From IMG/VR virus record IMGVR_UViG_3300032282_004923, positions 1-56,314 of that record: a DNA stretch of 56,314 nucleotides; one strand, written 5' to 3'. Position numbers and translations under genes: made by a program. The stretch comes from a virus. This document shows, in pieces, positions 24,163 through 30,097 of the stretch; the first letter of the stretch is position 1, and each line of letters begins with the position of its first letter. The notes under the pieces were generated by a model, which did no database searches, was not told the DNA's origin, and saw nothing but the letters and a program-made list of their open reading frames with translations.

Positions 24163-24190
24163 AAATTCTCTCAGCTTTGCTGAGAAATTT
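24163..24190. other. Stem-loop in leader of leftward operon
   Basis: CTCAGC-TTT-GCTGAG with flanking AAATT/AATTT forms an extended hairpin in the leader transcript of the 24041 operon. Confidence 0.5.
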
Positions 24191-24327
24191 ACTGGAGACT
24201 AGTTACTCTTCCTATAGCTGAAAATTACATCGTCCATGCAATTAGAGGCAGCACAAAAGAACCTTGCTGAGTTACAGGCAAAGTAAATTGGAAGGTTTTT
24301 GGCCGGCCTTCGATTGGTGAAGCTCAC

Positions 24328-24356
24328 AAGATACACGAGCTTCGGGTGGTTGTCAA
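24328..24356 (-). promoter_or_regulatory. Leftward promoter TTGACA-N17-TATCTT
   Basis: Consensus -35 TTGACA (24356-24351), 17-base spacer and TATCTT (24333-24328) on the minus strand. It lies just downstream of the box-A promoter, so two tandem promoters serve the 24041 operon. Confidence 0.6.
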
Positions 24357-24381
24357 GTCAAGTGACTTAATAACTTTGCAA

Positions 24382-24411
24382 AGTATATACACGCTCTTCC
24401 GCCACCGTCAA
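24382..24411 (-). promoter_or_regulatory. Leftward promoter in dispersed box (copy 1): TTGACG-N18-TATACT
   Basis: The + strand carries CTTCCGCCACCGTC at 24396. Read leftward this is TTGACGGTGGCGGAAG, giving a -35 (TTGACG), 18-base spacer and TATACT. Copies at 25095 and 25939 are built the same way, so in this arm the dispersed box is part of a promoter. Confidence 0.6.
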
Positions 24412-24501
24412 CTCCTAACAAGGAATTTTTTGGGCTGTTAGCCCCGGTTGCGCATCTATTGGTGTAAAGTTTTTTTGGGAGGTCTCCCCTTCGCCTCCCA
24501 C

Positions 24502-24555
24502 GAGTGGGGTGCGGCCGTACAAGTTTTGTAGGTGGCTTGCTACGGCCCCCCACTC
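24502..24555 (-). terminator. GC-rich stem-loop after leftward gene 24561
   Basis: GAGTGGGG-TGC-GGCCGTA pairs with TACGGCC-CCCCACTC across a 21-base loop. It starts 6 bases after the stop of the 24561 gene on the minus strand and probably ends that transcript. Confidence 0.5.
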
Positions 24556-24560
24556 ACTAC

Positions 24561-25073
24561 TTACTCGAGCTCCAGGAGAAACGTTTCGGCTGCCCACATG
24601 ATGCCGATAGCTGCATAGCCGGCGACGTCAAGAAGATTGTCCTTTAAAGATTCATTGCCTGGTTCAAGACCGCGGGTCACGAGGTTCTCGAGACGTGCAA
24701 TCTTGTCGTGGCAGCGGACCACTAGGCCCAGGAGACCAAAGCGTGCAATGTTCTGGTGACCGTAGTCGCGCTGCTTACGTACCAAGGTAGACGTCAGCTC
24801 GTCCCAGCTAAAGCTATGGCCAGTGTTGCGCGCGTAAGCATATGCTGCATACCCGGTCTGGGCCCATGCATCCACGACCTGGTCGAGGTCTGGGTCCTGC
24901 ATGACTCGAGCATCGATTGCCACAAGACCCTCTACGCGGGTAAATTTATGGCGAATCTCGTTAACCGATATGGCCGGCATGGGGGTTGCCTCCGAGATGA
25001 GCTCTACCGCTCCCGCGGCAGCGGAATTCCAAGTTGGCTGTGGAGCCAGATGAGAATAGGTACGTGCGTTCAT
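24561..25073 (-). CDS. DUF1599-type (nucleotide modification associated domain 1) protein
   Basis: A 170-residue protein. The C-terminal two thirds (LVRKQRDYGHQNIARFGLLG, VVRCHDKIARLENL, ESLKDNLLDVAGYAAIGIMW) match the DUF1599/Nmad1 all-helical family, related in fold to MazG/dUTPase-type NTP pyrophosphohydrolases and linked to phage nucleotide modification. The DYGxxN and D..K..RL motifs are intact. It starts 7 bases after a TAGTCT -10 element and has no SD, so it is probably a leaderless message. Confidence 0.85.
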   Translation of the reverse strand: MNARTYSHLAPQPTWNSAAAGAVELISEATPMPAISVNEIRHKFTRVEGLVAIDARVMQDPDLDQVVDAWAQTGYAAYAYARNTGHSFSWDELTSTLVRKQRDYGHQNIARFGLLGLVVRCHDKIARLENLVTRGLEPGNESLKDNLLDVAGYAAIGIMWAAETFLLELE

Positions 25074-25080
25074 AGTTTAA

Positions 25081-25110
25081 AGACTAGTACGTCTCTTCCA
25101 CCACCGTCAA
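25081..25110 (-). promoter_or_regulatory. Leaderless promoter in dispersed box (copy 2): TTGACG-N18-TAGTCT
   Basis: The box CTTCCACCACCGTC at 25095 reads leftward as TTGACGGTGGTGGAAG. TAGTCT lies 18 bases on, and the ATG of the 24561-25073 gene is 7 bases further. The spacing fits transcription starting at the start codon. Confidence 0.65.
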
Positions 25111-25113
25111 AGG

Positions 25114-25317
25114 CTAGCGAGAAGTTTTTTGTGGAGCCAGGGATTTCTCGCCCTCGATGCATTCCATAATCTGGCTCTTCGACGTGTGAGATTTTTTGTT
25201 TCGACAAACGGGTGCACAACTGAGCGCGACGAATACTTCTATTCGATTGCTGCACTTCGGGCATTTCCAGACGCGTTTGTTTTTTTCCACAGAAGCGATA
25301 ATACATGCATCAGCCAC
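25114..25317 (-). CDS. Small zinc-ribbon protein
   Basis: A GTG start at 25317 gives 67 residues (MADACIIASVEKNKRVWKCP...). The WKCPKCSNRIEVFV...CAPVCRN arrangement is a four-Cys zinc ribbon of a type common in actinophages (KCxxC...APVCxN). It ends 4 bases before dispersed-box copy 2. An overlapping 78-residue frame is rejected because it loses the ribbon. Confidence 0.75.
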   Translation of the reverse strand: MADACIIASVEKNKRVWKCPKCSNRIEVFVALSCAPVCRNKKSHTSKSQIMECIEGEKSLAPQKTSR

Positions 25318-25319
25318 TA

Positions 25320-25376
25320 TTAAGCGCTAACCATGATGAAAATAAATATTCCAATGAATCCAATTAGATTACCCAT
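25320..25376 (-). CDS. Hydrophobic micropeptide (18 aa)
   Basis: MGNLIGFIGIFIFIMVSA. Its ATG shares one base with the stop of the 25376-25585 gene (TGATG), so it is placed for translational coupling. It is one single membrane helix. Seven other peptides of this kind occur between 32.5 and 39.8 kb. Confidence 0.6.
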   Translation of the reverse strand: MGNLIGFIGIFIFIMVSA

Positions 25377-25585
25377 CAGCTCGAGGCCTTTAGCTCGTTA
25401 ATCATTTTTAAACCCTTGTAAGCTACTTCGTCCCAGGACTGGCCCATGTATTCTTCGGCGATATCGACGTCACTGACTGGACCGTCCGCAACTTGAACGT
25501 GCAGTGAAATAAGAATAAGCAGCAGAGCTTCTTCAGCTGAGTCCGCCAGGCTAATGGCCGGCGTCTTGATTTTTTTCTTAGTCAT
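25376..25585 (-). CDS. Small acidic hypothetical protein
   Basis: A 69-residue protein, MTKKKIKTPAISLADSAEEA then two helices and an acidic segment (DVDIAEEYMGQSWDEVAYKG). It overlaps the end of the potassium-channel gene by 8 bases and its own stop overlaps a hydrophobic micropeptide. No family recognised; it could be a soluble partner of the channel (inference). Confidence 0.72.
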   Translation of the reverse strand: MTKKKIKTPAISLADSAEEALLLILISLHVQVADGPVSDVDIAEEYMGQSWDEVAYKGLKMINELKASS

Positions 25586-25919
25586 TATGTACCTTCTGAT
25601 GTATAGAGCGAAGAAGTTCTTTTACTTCTTCTTGTTCTTCGTGAGTGAACTTATGTTCGTCGATGATTATCGAGCGCGCTACCAGGGCCGTAATTGTTGG
25701 AACAACTATGAACACTGCGGTAAAAACCAAAAGCATCCCAGCTCCGCGGCCGACGAGAGACCTTGGATATTGGTCTCCGTAGCCGACTGTAGTAAATGTC
25801 ATGAATGCCCACCAAACTGCATCACCAGTTGAGTGGTGCTCCGCTGCCACGTACGCAATTACTGCAGTTACGTAGACGCTAGCCAGGAGCGAGCTTAAAC
25901 GTAGTAGTTGTTTCTTCAT
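25578..25919 (-). CDS. Two-TM potassium channel (Kcv/KcsA-like pore)
   Basis: A 113-residue protein with the minimal potassium-channel architecture. TM1 is about residues 5-27 and the pore helix 34-43. The selectivity filter TTVGYGD is at about 43-49, and TM2 at about 58-80 (AGMLLVFTAVFIVVPTITAL). A charged C-terminal helix (FTHEEQEEVKELLRSIHQKV) could tetramerise. The filter is intact, so conduction is plausible. Chlorella viruses use similarly small Kcv channels to depolarise host membranes during entry; in a phage it could act in lysis, superinfection exclusion or ion balance. It starts without SD from a leaderless-type promoter. Confidence 0.88.
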   Translation of the reverse strand: MKKQLLRLSSLLASVYVTAVIAYVAAEHHSTGDAVWWAFMTFTTVGYGDQYPRSLVGRGAGMLLVFTAVFIVVPTITALVARSIIIDEHKFTHEEQEEVKELLRSIHQKVHND

Positions 25920-25925
25920 GGGCTA

Positions 25926-25954
25926 ATACTTCCATAGTCTTCCGCCACCGTCAA
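25926..25954 (-). promoter_or_regulatory. Promoter in dispersed box (copy 3): TTGACG-N17-AAGTAT
   Basis: The box CTTCCGCCACCGTC at 25939 reads leftward as TTGACGGTGGCGGAAG. AAGTAT follows after 17 bases and the channel ATG 6 bases later. The -10 is weak but the geometry matches copies 1 and 2. Confidence 0.5.
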
Positions 25955-25973
25955 CCGCTAATAACAAAAATAT

Positions 25974-26219
25974 TTAGCGCGCTAGGTTTTTATTATGTGA
26001 AGACACTGACGGATGAGCTGAGCCCACGTTCTCGAGCGTGTCTGAGTTATAAATAGTTTCGCAGCGATTGCATATGTAGTGCACGCCGTCCCATTCCTTA
26101 GGCGTCGGGGGTACATGCATCCCACGTGATGTACAGGTTTCAAACCCGTCACTGCGCGGGTTGTTACCGCACCCACATACAAACCAGTCACTGGATGTTT
26201 CTTTTAAATTCAAGTTCAT
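25974..26219 (-). CDS. Small zinc-binding protein
   Basis: The start at 26219 (MNLNLKETSSDWFVCGCGNN) gives 81 residues after AAAGGCG. CGCGNN, then GFETCTSRGMHVPPTP, then HYICNRCETIYN give two Cys pairs plus His, a likely zinc ribbon. It is the last gene of a leftward run of tiny genes. Confidence 0.72.
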   Translation of the reverse strand: MNLNLKETSSDWFVCGCGNNPRSDGFETCTSRGMHVPPTPKEWDGVHYICNRCETIYNSDTLENVGSAHPSVSSHNKNLAR

Positions 26220-26230
26220 GCGGACGCCTT

Positions 26231-26374
26231 TCATTCTGAACTCACAAAACCGCACCAGAACCCATGGGCCGTTAGGAGGTCTGCGATTTTATCCAGGCAT
26301 TCACCATCAGTGTGGTCTTCGCCTGGAAGGTTTATGATGCTGGCGATTTCCTTAAGCAGGTCTTCGTTATTCAC
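26231..26374 (-). CDS. Small acidic protein, tandem paralogue (47 aa)
   Basis: GTG start at 26374 after AGGAGATACAG, overlapping the upstream stop by 8 bases. The product (NNEDLLKEIASIINLPGEDH then TDGECLDKIADLL) is paralogous to the 26367-26531 product: both share ..L..EI..I, TDGECL and DLL..xG. Tandem duplication is likely. Function unknown. Confidence 0.68.
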   Translation of the reverse strand: MNNEDLLKEIASIINLPGEDHTDGECLDKIADLLTAHGFWCGFVSSE

Positions 26375-26531
26375 CTGTATCTCCTGTTCGGTTGATTGTT
26401 GGGTAGACGGGTCCGTAGCCGTTTTGTTCTAGCAGGTCGCAGACCATTTCTAGACACTCGCCATCGGTCGCAAGCTCCCCATCGATGCGCATGATGCGAA
26501 TTATTTCTGCCATTAGCTCTTCTGAGGTCAT
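26367..26531 (-). CDS. Small acidic protein, tandem paralogue (54 aa)
   Basis: The start MTSEELMAEIIRIMR at 26531 overlaps the upstream stop (ATGA) and follows GGAAGAGAA. It has the same core as the next gene (ATDGECLEMVCDLLEQNGYG). All helical and acidic. Function unknown. Confidence 0.7.
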   Translation of the reverse strand: MTSEELMAEIIRIMRIDGELATDGECLEMVCDLLEQNGYGPVYPTINRTGDTGE

Positions 26532-26686
26532 GTTGGGTTCTCTTCCGTTGTGAATATACAATGCCAGCACGTCATACTAAAGATGTGTTCATCGTCAAGC
26601 ACGACGGCTGATAGTACACCACCCTTTATCAACGTGTCACATTTTATGCAGGTATTCGTGTGATGTGTGAGTTCTTCTTGTTTCAT
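26528..26686 (-). CDS. Small zinc-ribbon protein (52 aa)
   Basis: MKQEELTHHTNTCIKCDTLI then TCWHCIF: two CxxC pairs 22 residues apart form a compact ribbon. Its stop overlaps the next start (ATGA). It follows the 26688 gene after a 1-base gap. Very short, but the coding pattern and coupling support it. Confidence 0.68.
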   Translation of the reverse strand: MKQEELTHHTNTCIKCDTLIKGGVLSAVVLDDEHIFSMTCWHCIFTTEENPT

Positions 26687-26687
26687 G

Positions 26688-26885
26688 TTAGAGGTCTATA
26701 CTTGTCGTGATGAACGGGAGGACCTTGTCGTCGATAAATATTCGTTCTTCATCAGTGACGTCGCGAAAGATTCCGTCGTCATCCATGGCTTCAGATATTG
26801 ATGAGCTGAAGTTCATGTCTACAAATATTTTGCCGTTATCGTCGACAGTGACGATTACTATAGGGCACAGGACAATCTGTTTCAT
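26688..26885 (-). CDS. Small hypothetical protein
   Basis: A 65-residue protein, MKQIVLCPIVIVTVDDNGKI..., with alternating beta-like hydrophobic strands and a strongly acidic centre (EAMDDDGIFRDVTDEER). Its start shares one base with the stop of the upstream zinc-ribbon gene (TAATG). No family recognised. Confidence 0.72.
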   Translation of the reverse strand: MKQIVLCPIVIVTVDDNGKIFVDMNFSSSISEAMDDDGIFRDVTDEERIFIDDKVLPFITTSIDL

Positions 26886-27055
26886 TATTTTACCTTCTTC
26901 TTTTTAGACAGGCAGTTGATGCATGTGTAGATAATGATTGCTGGGGTTACATCGTCTTTGATGTCCAGCGAGCCGTAGTAAGGCTCCCATAGCTTTTTAC
27001 ACCTATGACAGTGTGTGTAGGTAGGAGCTTCGAAGTCGTCTTCGTCGTGGTCCAT
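26885..27055 (-). CDS. Small zinc-ribbon protein (56 aa)
   Basis: The ATG at 27055 follows AGGGGGAAATC. MDHDEDDFEAPTYTHCHRCK then IYTCINCLSKKKK: two CxxC pairs, an acidic N-terminus and a Lys-rich tail. It is the first gene of the leftward unit driven by the CRP-site promoter at 27095-27139. Confidence 0.72.
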   Translation of the reverse strand: MDHDEDDFEAPTYTHCHRCKKLWEPYYGSLDIKDDVTPAIIIYTCINCLSKKKKVK

Positions 27056-27094
27056 GATTTCCCCCTGGTAAGTAGTTAGTTAGGTATGGGGTGC

Positions 27095-27139
27095 ACGCTA
27101 CACCCAACACCTCAGTTTTCCAATATGACGTTTGTCACA
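27095..27139 (-). promoter_or_regulatory. CRP-like site plus promoter TTGGAA-N17-TAGCGT
   Basis: Minus strand: TGTGACAAACGTCATA (27139-27124) directly abuts TTGGAA (27123-27118), then a 17-base spacer and TAGCGT (27100-27095). The site is TGTGA-N6-TCAtA. It overlaps the 3' end of the CIRCE-controlled gene and drives the 27055 unit. Confidence 0.65.
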
Positions 27140-27356
27140 TCTTGACGAGCACACGATGTTGCTCGACCCATTGCTCTCCACTGCCATTGAGTGGCTTGAC
27201 TAGTAAGTCGAGGTGACCGAAACGAACACGGACGTCGGAGATTTTTACACCGACAGTGAGTCCTTCGATTGACACTGTTCCTACTTCGCCTTTGAAGCGT
27301 TGTGGGTTTAATTCCTCAATTGAGGCTTTGCTATACGTACGTACAGGTTGTTGCAT
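27135..27356 (-). CDS. Small protein under CIRCE control
   Basis: A 73-residue protein starting after AAGGAG. The sequence (VGTVSIEGLTVGVKISDVRV, RFGHLDLLVKPLNG, WVEQHRVLVK) looks like an all-beta barrel of OB or SH3 type. It is not recognisably GroES, HSP20 or DnaJ. The only regulatory element in front is a perfect CIRCE operator over the transcription start, so expression should rise when HrcA is released (heat or unfolded-protein stress). A role in host chaperone function is possible but not shown. Confidence 0.75.
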   Translation of the reverse strand: MQQPVRTYSKASIEELNPQRFKGEVGTVSIEGLTVGVKISDVRVRFGHLDLLVKPLNGSGEQWVEQHRVLVKM

Positions 27357-27368
27357 GTCTGCTCCTTC

Positions 27369-27395
27369 TTAGCACTCTGATGTGCTGAGTGCTAA
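27369..27395. promoter_or_regulatory. Perfect CIRCE operator (HrcA site)
   Basis: TTAGCACTC-N9-GAGTGCTAA, identical to the canonical CIRCE consensus including the 9-base spacer. It lies between the -10 (TAGCGT, 27400-27395) and the SD of the 27135-27356 gene, covering the expected transcription start. In bacteria this element is bound by HrcA and controls groE/dnaK genes. Confidence 0.92.
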
Positions 27396-27424
27396 CGCTA
27401 CCGACTACACCCTGCAAACCACAA
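27395..27424 (-). promoter_or_regulatory. Promoter TTGTGG-N18-TAGCGT for the CIRCE gene
   Basis: Minus strand: TTGTGG (27424-27419), 18-base spacer, TAGCGT (27400-27395). The last base of the -10 is the first base of CIRCE, so HrcA would block the start site. Confidence 0.6.
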
Positions 27425-27454
27425 CCTCTCACGTAGGAAAATCTCGAGGGCCCT

Positions 27455-27540
27455 CTTCCACCACCGTCCGGTAGTCGAGTAGCCCCGCGGGGGAAGAACC
27501 GGTTCCGGGGCCCCAGAGTTCCGCCGCAGCCGGCTGCCGG
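27455..27540 (+). repeat. Dispersed intergenic module, copy 4
   Basis: CTTCCACCACCGTC at 27455-27468, then GTAGTCGAGTAGCCCCGCGGGG, an AACCGGTT palindrome and a GC-rich stretch up to the rightward gene at 27559. The TTG of the leftward -35 is lost here (CGGACG), so this copy is probably not a leftward promoter. Confidence 0.75.
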
Positions 27541-27558
27541 AGAAGTAGTGTCAAGGGT

Positions 27559-27948
27559 ATGACAAGTACATCAAAATGGGACAGAAACATAGACGCTTTG
27601 CGGGATTTTGTAGGGAAACACGGTAGTGCCTTGGTTCCAACAGCTCATAAACACGAGTTTGACGGGAAGATTGTTTCTCTCGGAGCTTGGGTGAGCTACT
27701 TGCGTATCAAGTATCGCGGCGGTCTGGTTAGCCCCGATAAGATTTCCCAGTTGGAGTCTTTCCCTGGTTGGTCTTGGGGGCCTTGCAAGCCTGGCCCTCT
27801 CGGTAATCCCGACAGAGACAAGAAGATGATAGAGATGCGCACTAACGGTAGTAGCCTGCAAGCCATCGGTGACGAGTACGGTCTGTCTCGTCAGCGTGTT
27901 CATCAGATACTTGGCAGACTTGGATACAAGGAAAAAACAAATGCGTAA
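27559..27948 (+). CDS. Helicase-associated domain fused to sigma-region-4-like HTH
   Basis: A 129-residue protein in two parts. Residues about 5-75 (WDRNIDALRDFVGKHGSALV, LGAWVSYLRIKYRGG, ISQLESFPGWSW) match the helicase-associated (HA) domain, a myb-like DNA-binding helix bundle. Residues about 90-125 (MRTNGSSLQAIGDEYGLSRQ then RVHQILGRLGY) are a sigma-70 region 4-like helix-turn-helix. Together it is a likely transcription factor or sigma-like regulator for the accessory region. It overlaps the next gene by 8 bases. Confidence 0.8.
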   Translation: MTSTSKWDRNIDALRDFVGKHGSALVPTAHKHEFDGKIVSLGAWVSYLRIKYRGGLVSPDKISQLESFPGWSWGPCKPGPLGNPDRDKKMIEMRTNGSSLQAIGDEYGLSRQRVHQILGRLGYKEKTNA

Positions 27949-28183
27949 CGAGGACTTTCATCGCCCTTACACAAAGTCGGGTGTGTCAGAAGGCAGAGCC
28001 GTAGTGTTAGGAATAATCATTAGTGGGCTTGTCTATGGGCTTACACTTTGGACAACGCTATGGTTTGTCCGTTCGTCAGGTATCGCTTCGTGGCAAATGC
28101 CATTCTGGAAATGCGTTCTTCTGACCGACTTGATAAACGCGCTGCGACTTTACGACCAGCAGGTATTCAGTAAAAAACAGTAG
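27941..28183 (+). CDS. Small membrane protein
   Basis: The start at 27941 (MRNEDFHRPYTKSG) gives 80 residues. One membrane helix (VVLGIIISGLVYGLTLWTTL) is followed by a second amphipathic segment (FWKCVLLTDLINALRLYD). Its start lies within the end of the HTH gene, suggesting coupling. Function unknown. Confidence 0.7.
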   Translation: MRNEDFHRPYTKSGVSEGRAVVLGIIISGLVYGLTLWTTLWFVRSSGIASWQMPFWKCVLLTDLINALRLYDQQVFSKKQ

Positions 28184-28186
28184 GGT

Positions 28187-28210
28187 CTTCCACCACCGTC
28201 AGGTGGTAGT
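28187..28210 (+). repeat. Dispersed intergenic box, copy 5
   Basis: CTTCCACCACCGTC at 28187-28200 followed by AGGTGGTAGTGATGAG; CACC and GGTG can pair. It begins 4 bases after a rightward stop and ends close to the stop of a leftward gene, so here the box sits between converging genes, where it cannot drive a nearby gene. Confidence 0.75.
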
Positions 28211-28217
28211 GATGAGT

Positions 28218-28439
28218 TTATTCTGACTGTCGGAAAACCATCAGCCCTGCGACTGATGAACCTTCGTGCGTTGGGTCTGCGAGTGCAATACCTGTTACCC
28301 ACGCTTCTTTTGGTAGTGGCTGTGTCGGGTCATCGCCTACTATGCCACGCACCTTCTGTATCGCTTCGCTAATCGCTTCGCCGTCTGAGTGTGCTTCCAC
28401 ATCTACGCCGACCATAACTTGTACTCGGTACTTGCTCAT
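28218..28439 (-). CDS. Small hypothetical protein
   Basis: The start at 28439 (MSKYRVQVMVGVDVEAHSDG) gives 73 residues: a beta-alpha-beta start with conserved-looking EAISEAIQKVRGIVGD, which resembles small phage proteins with a ferredoxin-like fold. It follows the VWA gene in a leftward operon. Confidence 0.72.
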   Translation of the reverse strand: MSKYRVQVMVGVDVEAHSDGEAISEAIQKVRGIVGDDPTQPLPKEAWVTGIALADPTHEGSSVAGLMVFRQSE

Positions 28440-28580
28440 CGCTGTCTTTCTGCCCGTACCTAAGTGTCGGGTCTTTCTTTTGCTCGCCTCTACGGGCTTC
28501 CTGTGAGCCACTTTCTTTGAGATAGTCAGGCAGGTGGGGAGAAAGGGGGTGAAGCCCCACCTGCCGACAACTAGCCACAC

Positions 28581-30089
28581 TCAACGATAAGTGAGTGTGT
28601 GACCTGTGCGCTCTTGATAAGTGTTGGCAAGGTGGCTCGGAACGATGCTACGCACCTTCTCGCCCTTGCTCATCGCTTTGAGCATTGCTATCGCTTGTTC
28701 AGGTGTCTCTGCCGTGTAGATACCAAACTGTTTTACGAGTCCGATACATTCCATAACTAAGTCCACTCCCCAACTATCGCCTACGCCCGTGACACCACCA
28801 TCTGTTACCCAGATTAGAGGCGAGTTGGAACGCTGACGCTTAGAGATAGCCCAACGGATAGCAGGCGCATCTACGCCATTGCCACCGTTAGGGTCAGGAA
28901 GGTGACTTACGCACTTTCCCTTGTTAGCGACAACATAAAGGTTGGGCTTATTGCTACGCCCACCTGAATACTGAGCCACGAGAGCCGATGGTGCGTTGAG
29001 TACCATCTCCATTACTTCATCGTGTGACAGGCTCATAGAACCACTTGTGTCAATGAGTACAACTCCACCAGCACCTTTCACAGTACGGTCAAAGATACGC
29101 TTGTCGGGGTCTGTGAGTAGGCGAGACATACGGCGTGGATTACGCCCCATATTGGTAGCGATACGCTTACGCCCTAACGCACCCATTACATTACGGTCTA
29201 GCATCGGTGTGGAAACTTTTAGTTTTTCCCATAGTGCGTCACGAGACTTTTTAGGAATACTGCCACGAGCGTTCCAACCCTTGTTCGCATCTATCCAACC
29301 TTGTCCAGCCTTTTCTAAGGCTTCTTTGGGGTCAGTTGCTTCTGTGCCTTCGCCAGCAGGCTGACCTTGTGGCTGACCACTCGGATTATCCGTGAGTGCG
29401 CCTACTACTTCCTCTACCCACTTGGCGTAGTTTTCTACATAGCCAAATCCCGATAGGTGTATGCGTGAGTGCGTACCACCGAGAGTTTGTACGCCGTGAC
29501 TTTTTATGATGTTGTTGTAATACTCAACACCTTTGTCTGTGATGTAAGTAAGGTACTCCACCCACTCAGGGTGGTGCTTAGATATTCCAGCAAGGTAGTC
29601 GCCGTATCCAGCAGTATTGCGATAGGCAATACAGGTAGCAACGGCGTTCAGAAAGTCACCGTGCTGTGCTGTGCGTTCACCATCTAGGCGTTCACTCCCG
29701 TCACGCAAGTGTGTCTGTGGGTCAAATCCTGAGTGTTCTAAGAGCATATTTACTCGTAGTTCTTCACACACAGTCATTGTCACTTGTTTTGCGTATCCAC
29801 GAGCAATCCACTTGTCAAACTGTTTCGCATTGGGTGAAACTTTTGCGTGAACCATCTCGTGACCACGAATAGTGCGAGAGTGTTCATCGTCATACAACGG
29901 TACAAACATTTCACGGTCTGTCACATTGGTCTTTGGCTCACCACGCTTCGCTTCTACGCCCGTGATGTTCCAACGCTTGTCTTTGCCTGTGTTGTCGTTA
30001 CGACCTAGCATCTCAGGCTCAGGGCTTTGGGGCGTGAACCCCTTAGCCGTTATCTGAGTGCTTATCGGGTCATCTGTTATGCGTGACAT
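28581..30089 (-). CDS. VWA-domain protein with HExxH metallopeptidase-like motif
   Basis: A 502-residue protein. HEMVHAK at about 77-83 contains HExxH, with a Glu-rich helix (CEELRVNMLLE) about 30 residues later as possible third ligand. The VWA metal-binding (MIDAS) motif DTSGSMS is at about 347-353. A Pro/Gly/Gln linker separates the two. This is the architecture of VWA-like putative metallopeptidases that pair with MoxR-type AAA ATPases. The ATPase gene lies directly upstream in the same operon. Start follows GGGGGAGAG. The pair probably remodels a protein complex; the substrate is unknown. Confidence 0.88.
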   Translation of the reverse strand: MSRITDDPISTQITAKGFTPQSPEPEMLGRNDNTGKDKRWNITGVEAKRGEPKTNVTDREMFVPLYDDEHSRTIRGHEMVHAKVSPNAKQFDKWIARGYAKQVTMTVCEELRVNMLLEHSGFDPQTHLRDGSERLDGERTAQHGDFLNAVATCIAYRNTAGYGDYLAGISKHHPEWVEYLTYITDKGVEYYNNIIKSHGVQTLGGTHSRIHLSGFGYVENYAKWVEEVVGALTDNPSGQPQGQPAGEGTEATDPKEALEKAGQGWIDANKGWNARGSIPKKSRDALWEKLKVSTPMLDRNVMGALGRKRIATNMGRNPRRMSRLLTDPDKRIFDRTVKGAGGVVLIDTSGSMSLSHDEVMEMVLNAPSALVAQYSGGRSNKPNLYVVANKGKCVSHLPDPNGGNGVDAPAIRWAISKRQRSNSPLIWVTDGGVTGVGDSWGVDLVMECIGLVKQFGIYTAETPEQAIAMLKAMSKGEKVRSIVPSHLANTYQERTGHTLTYR

Positions 30090-30097
30090 CTCTCCCC

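Larger units (their letters stand above)
24042..24560 (-). promoter_or_regulatory. Long leader/intergenic region with stem-loops and two leftward promoters
   Basis: No convincing gene is seen in these 519 bases. On the minus strand they contain promoter candidates at 24382-24411 and 24328-24356, a stem-loop at 24163-24190 and an 8-bp inverted repeat at 24116-24138 (TACTACCT/AGGTAGTA) before the SD of the 24041 gene. Two leader-peptide-sized ORFs (about 12 codons) occur but have no clear SD. The layout suggests attenuation or operator control. Confidence 0.5.

Noticed and set aside
24236-24286. 16-codon ORF (MQLEAAQKNLAELQAK) in the 24 kb intergenic region
   Set aside because: No SD and no promoter with correct spacing on that strand; not supported by relation to other peptides.
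24353-24597. Leftward ORFs of 60-66 codons in the 24.4 kb intergenic region
   Set aside because: They cross a promoter and a GC-rich stem-loop, lack SDs and have low-complexity Arg/Pro composition with no family features; the region is better explained as regulatory DNA.
24561-25073. MazG assignment for the DUF1599-like protein
   Set aside because: It shares the helical layout but lacks the EExxE motif of MazG; DUF1599/Nmad1 fits better.
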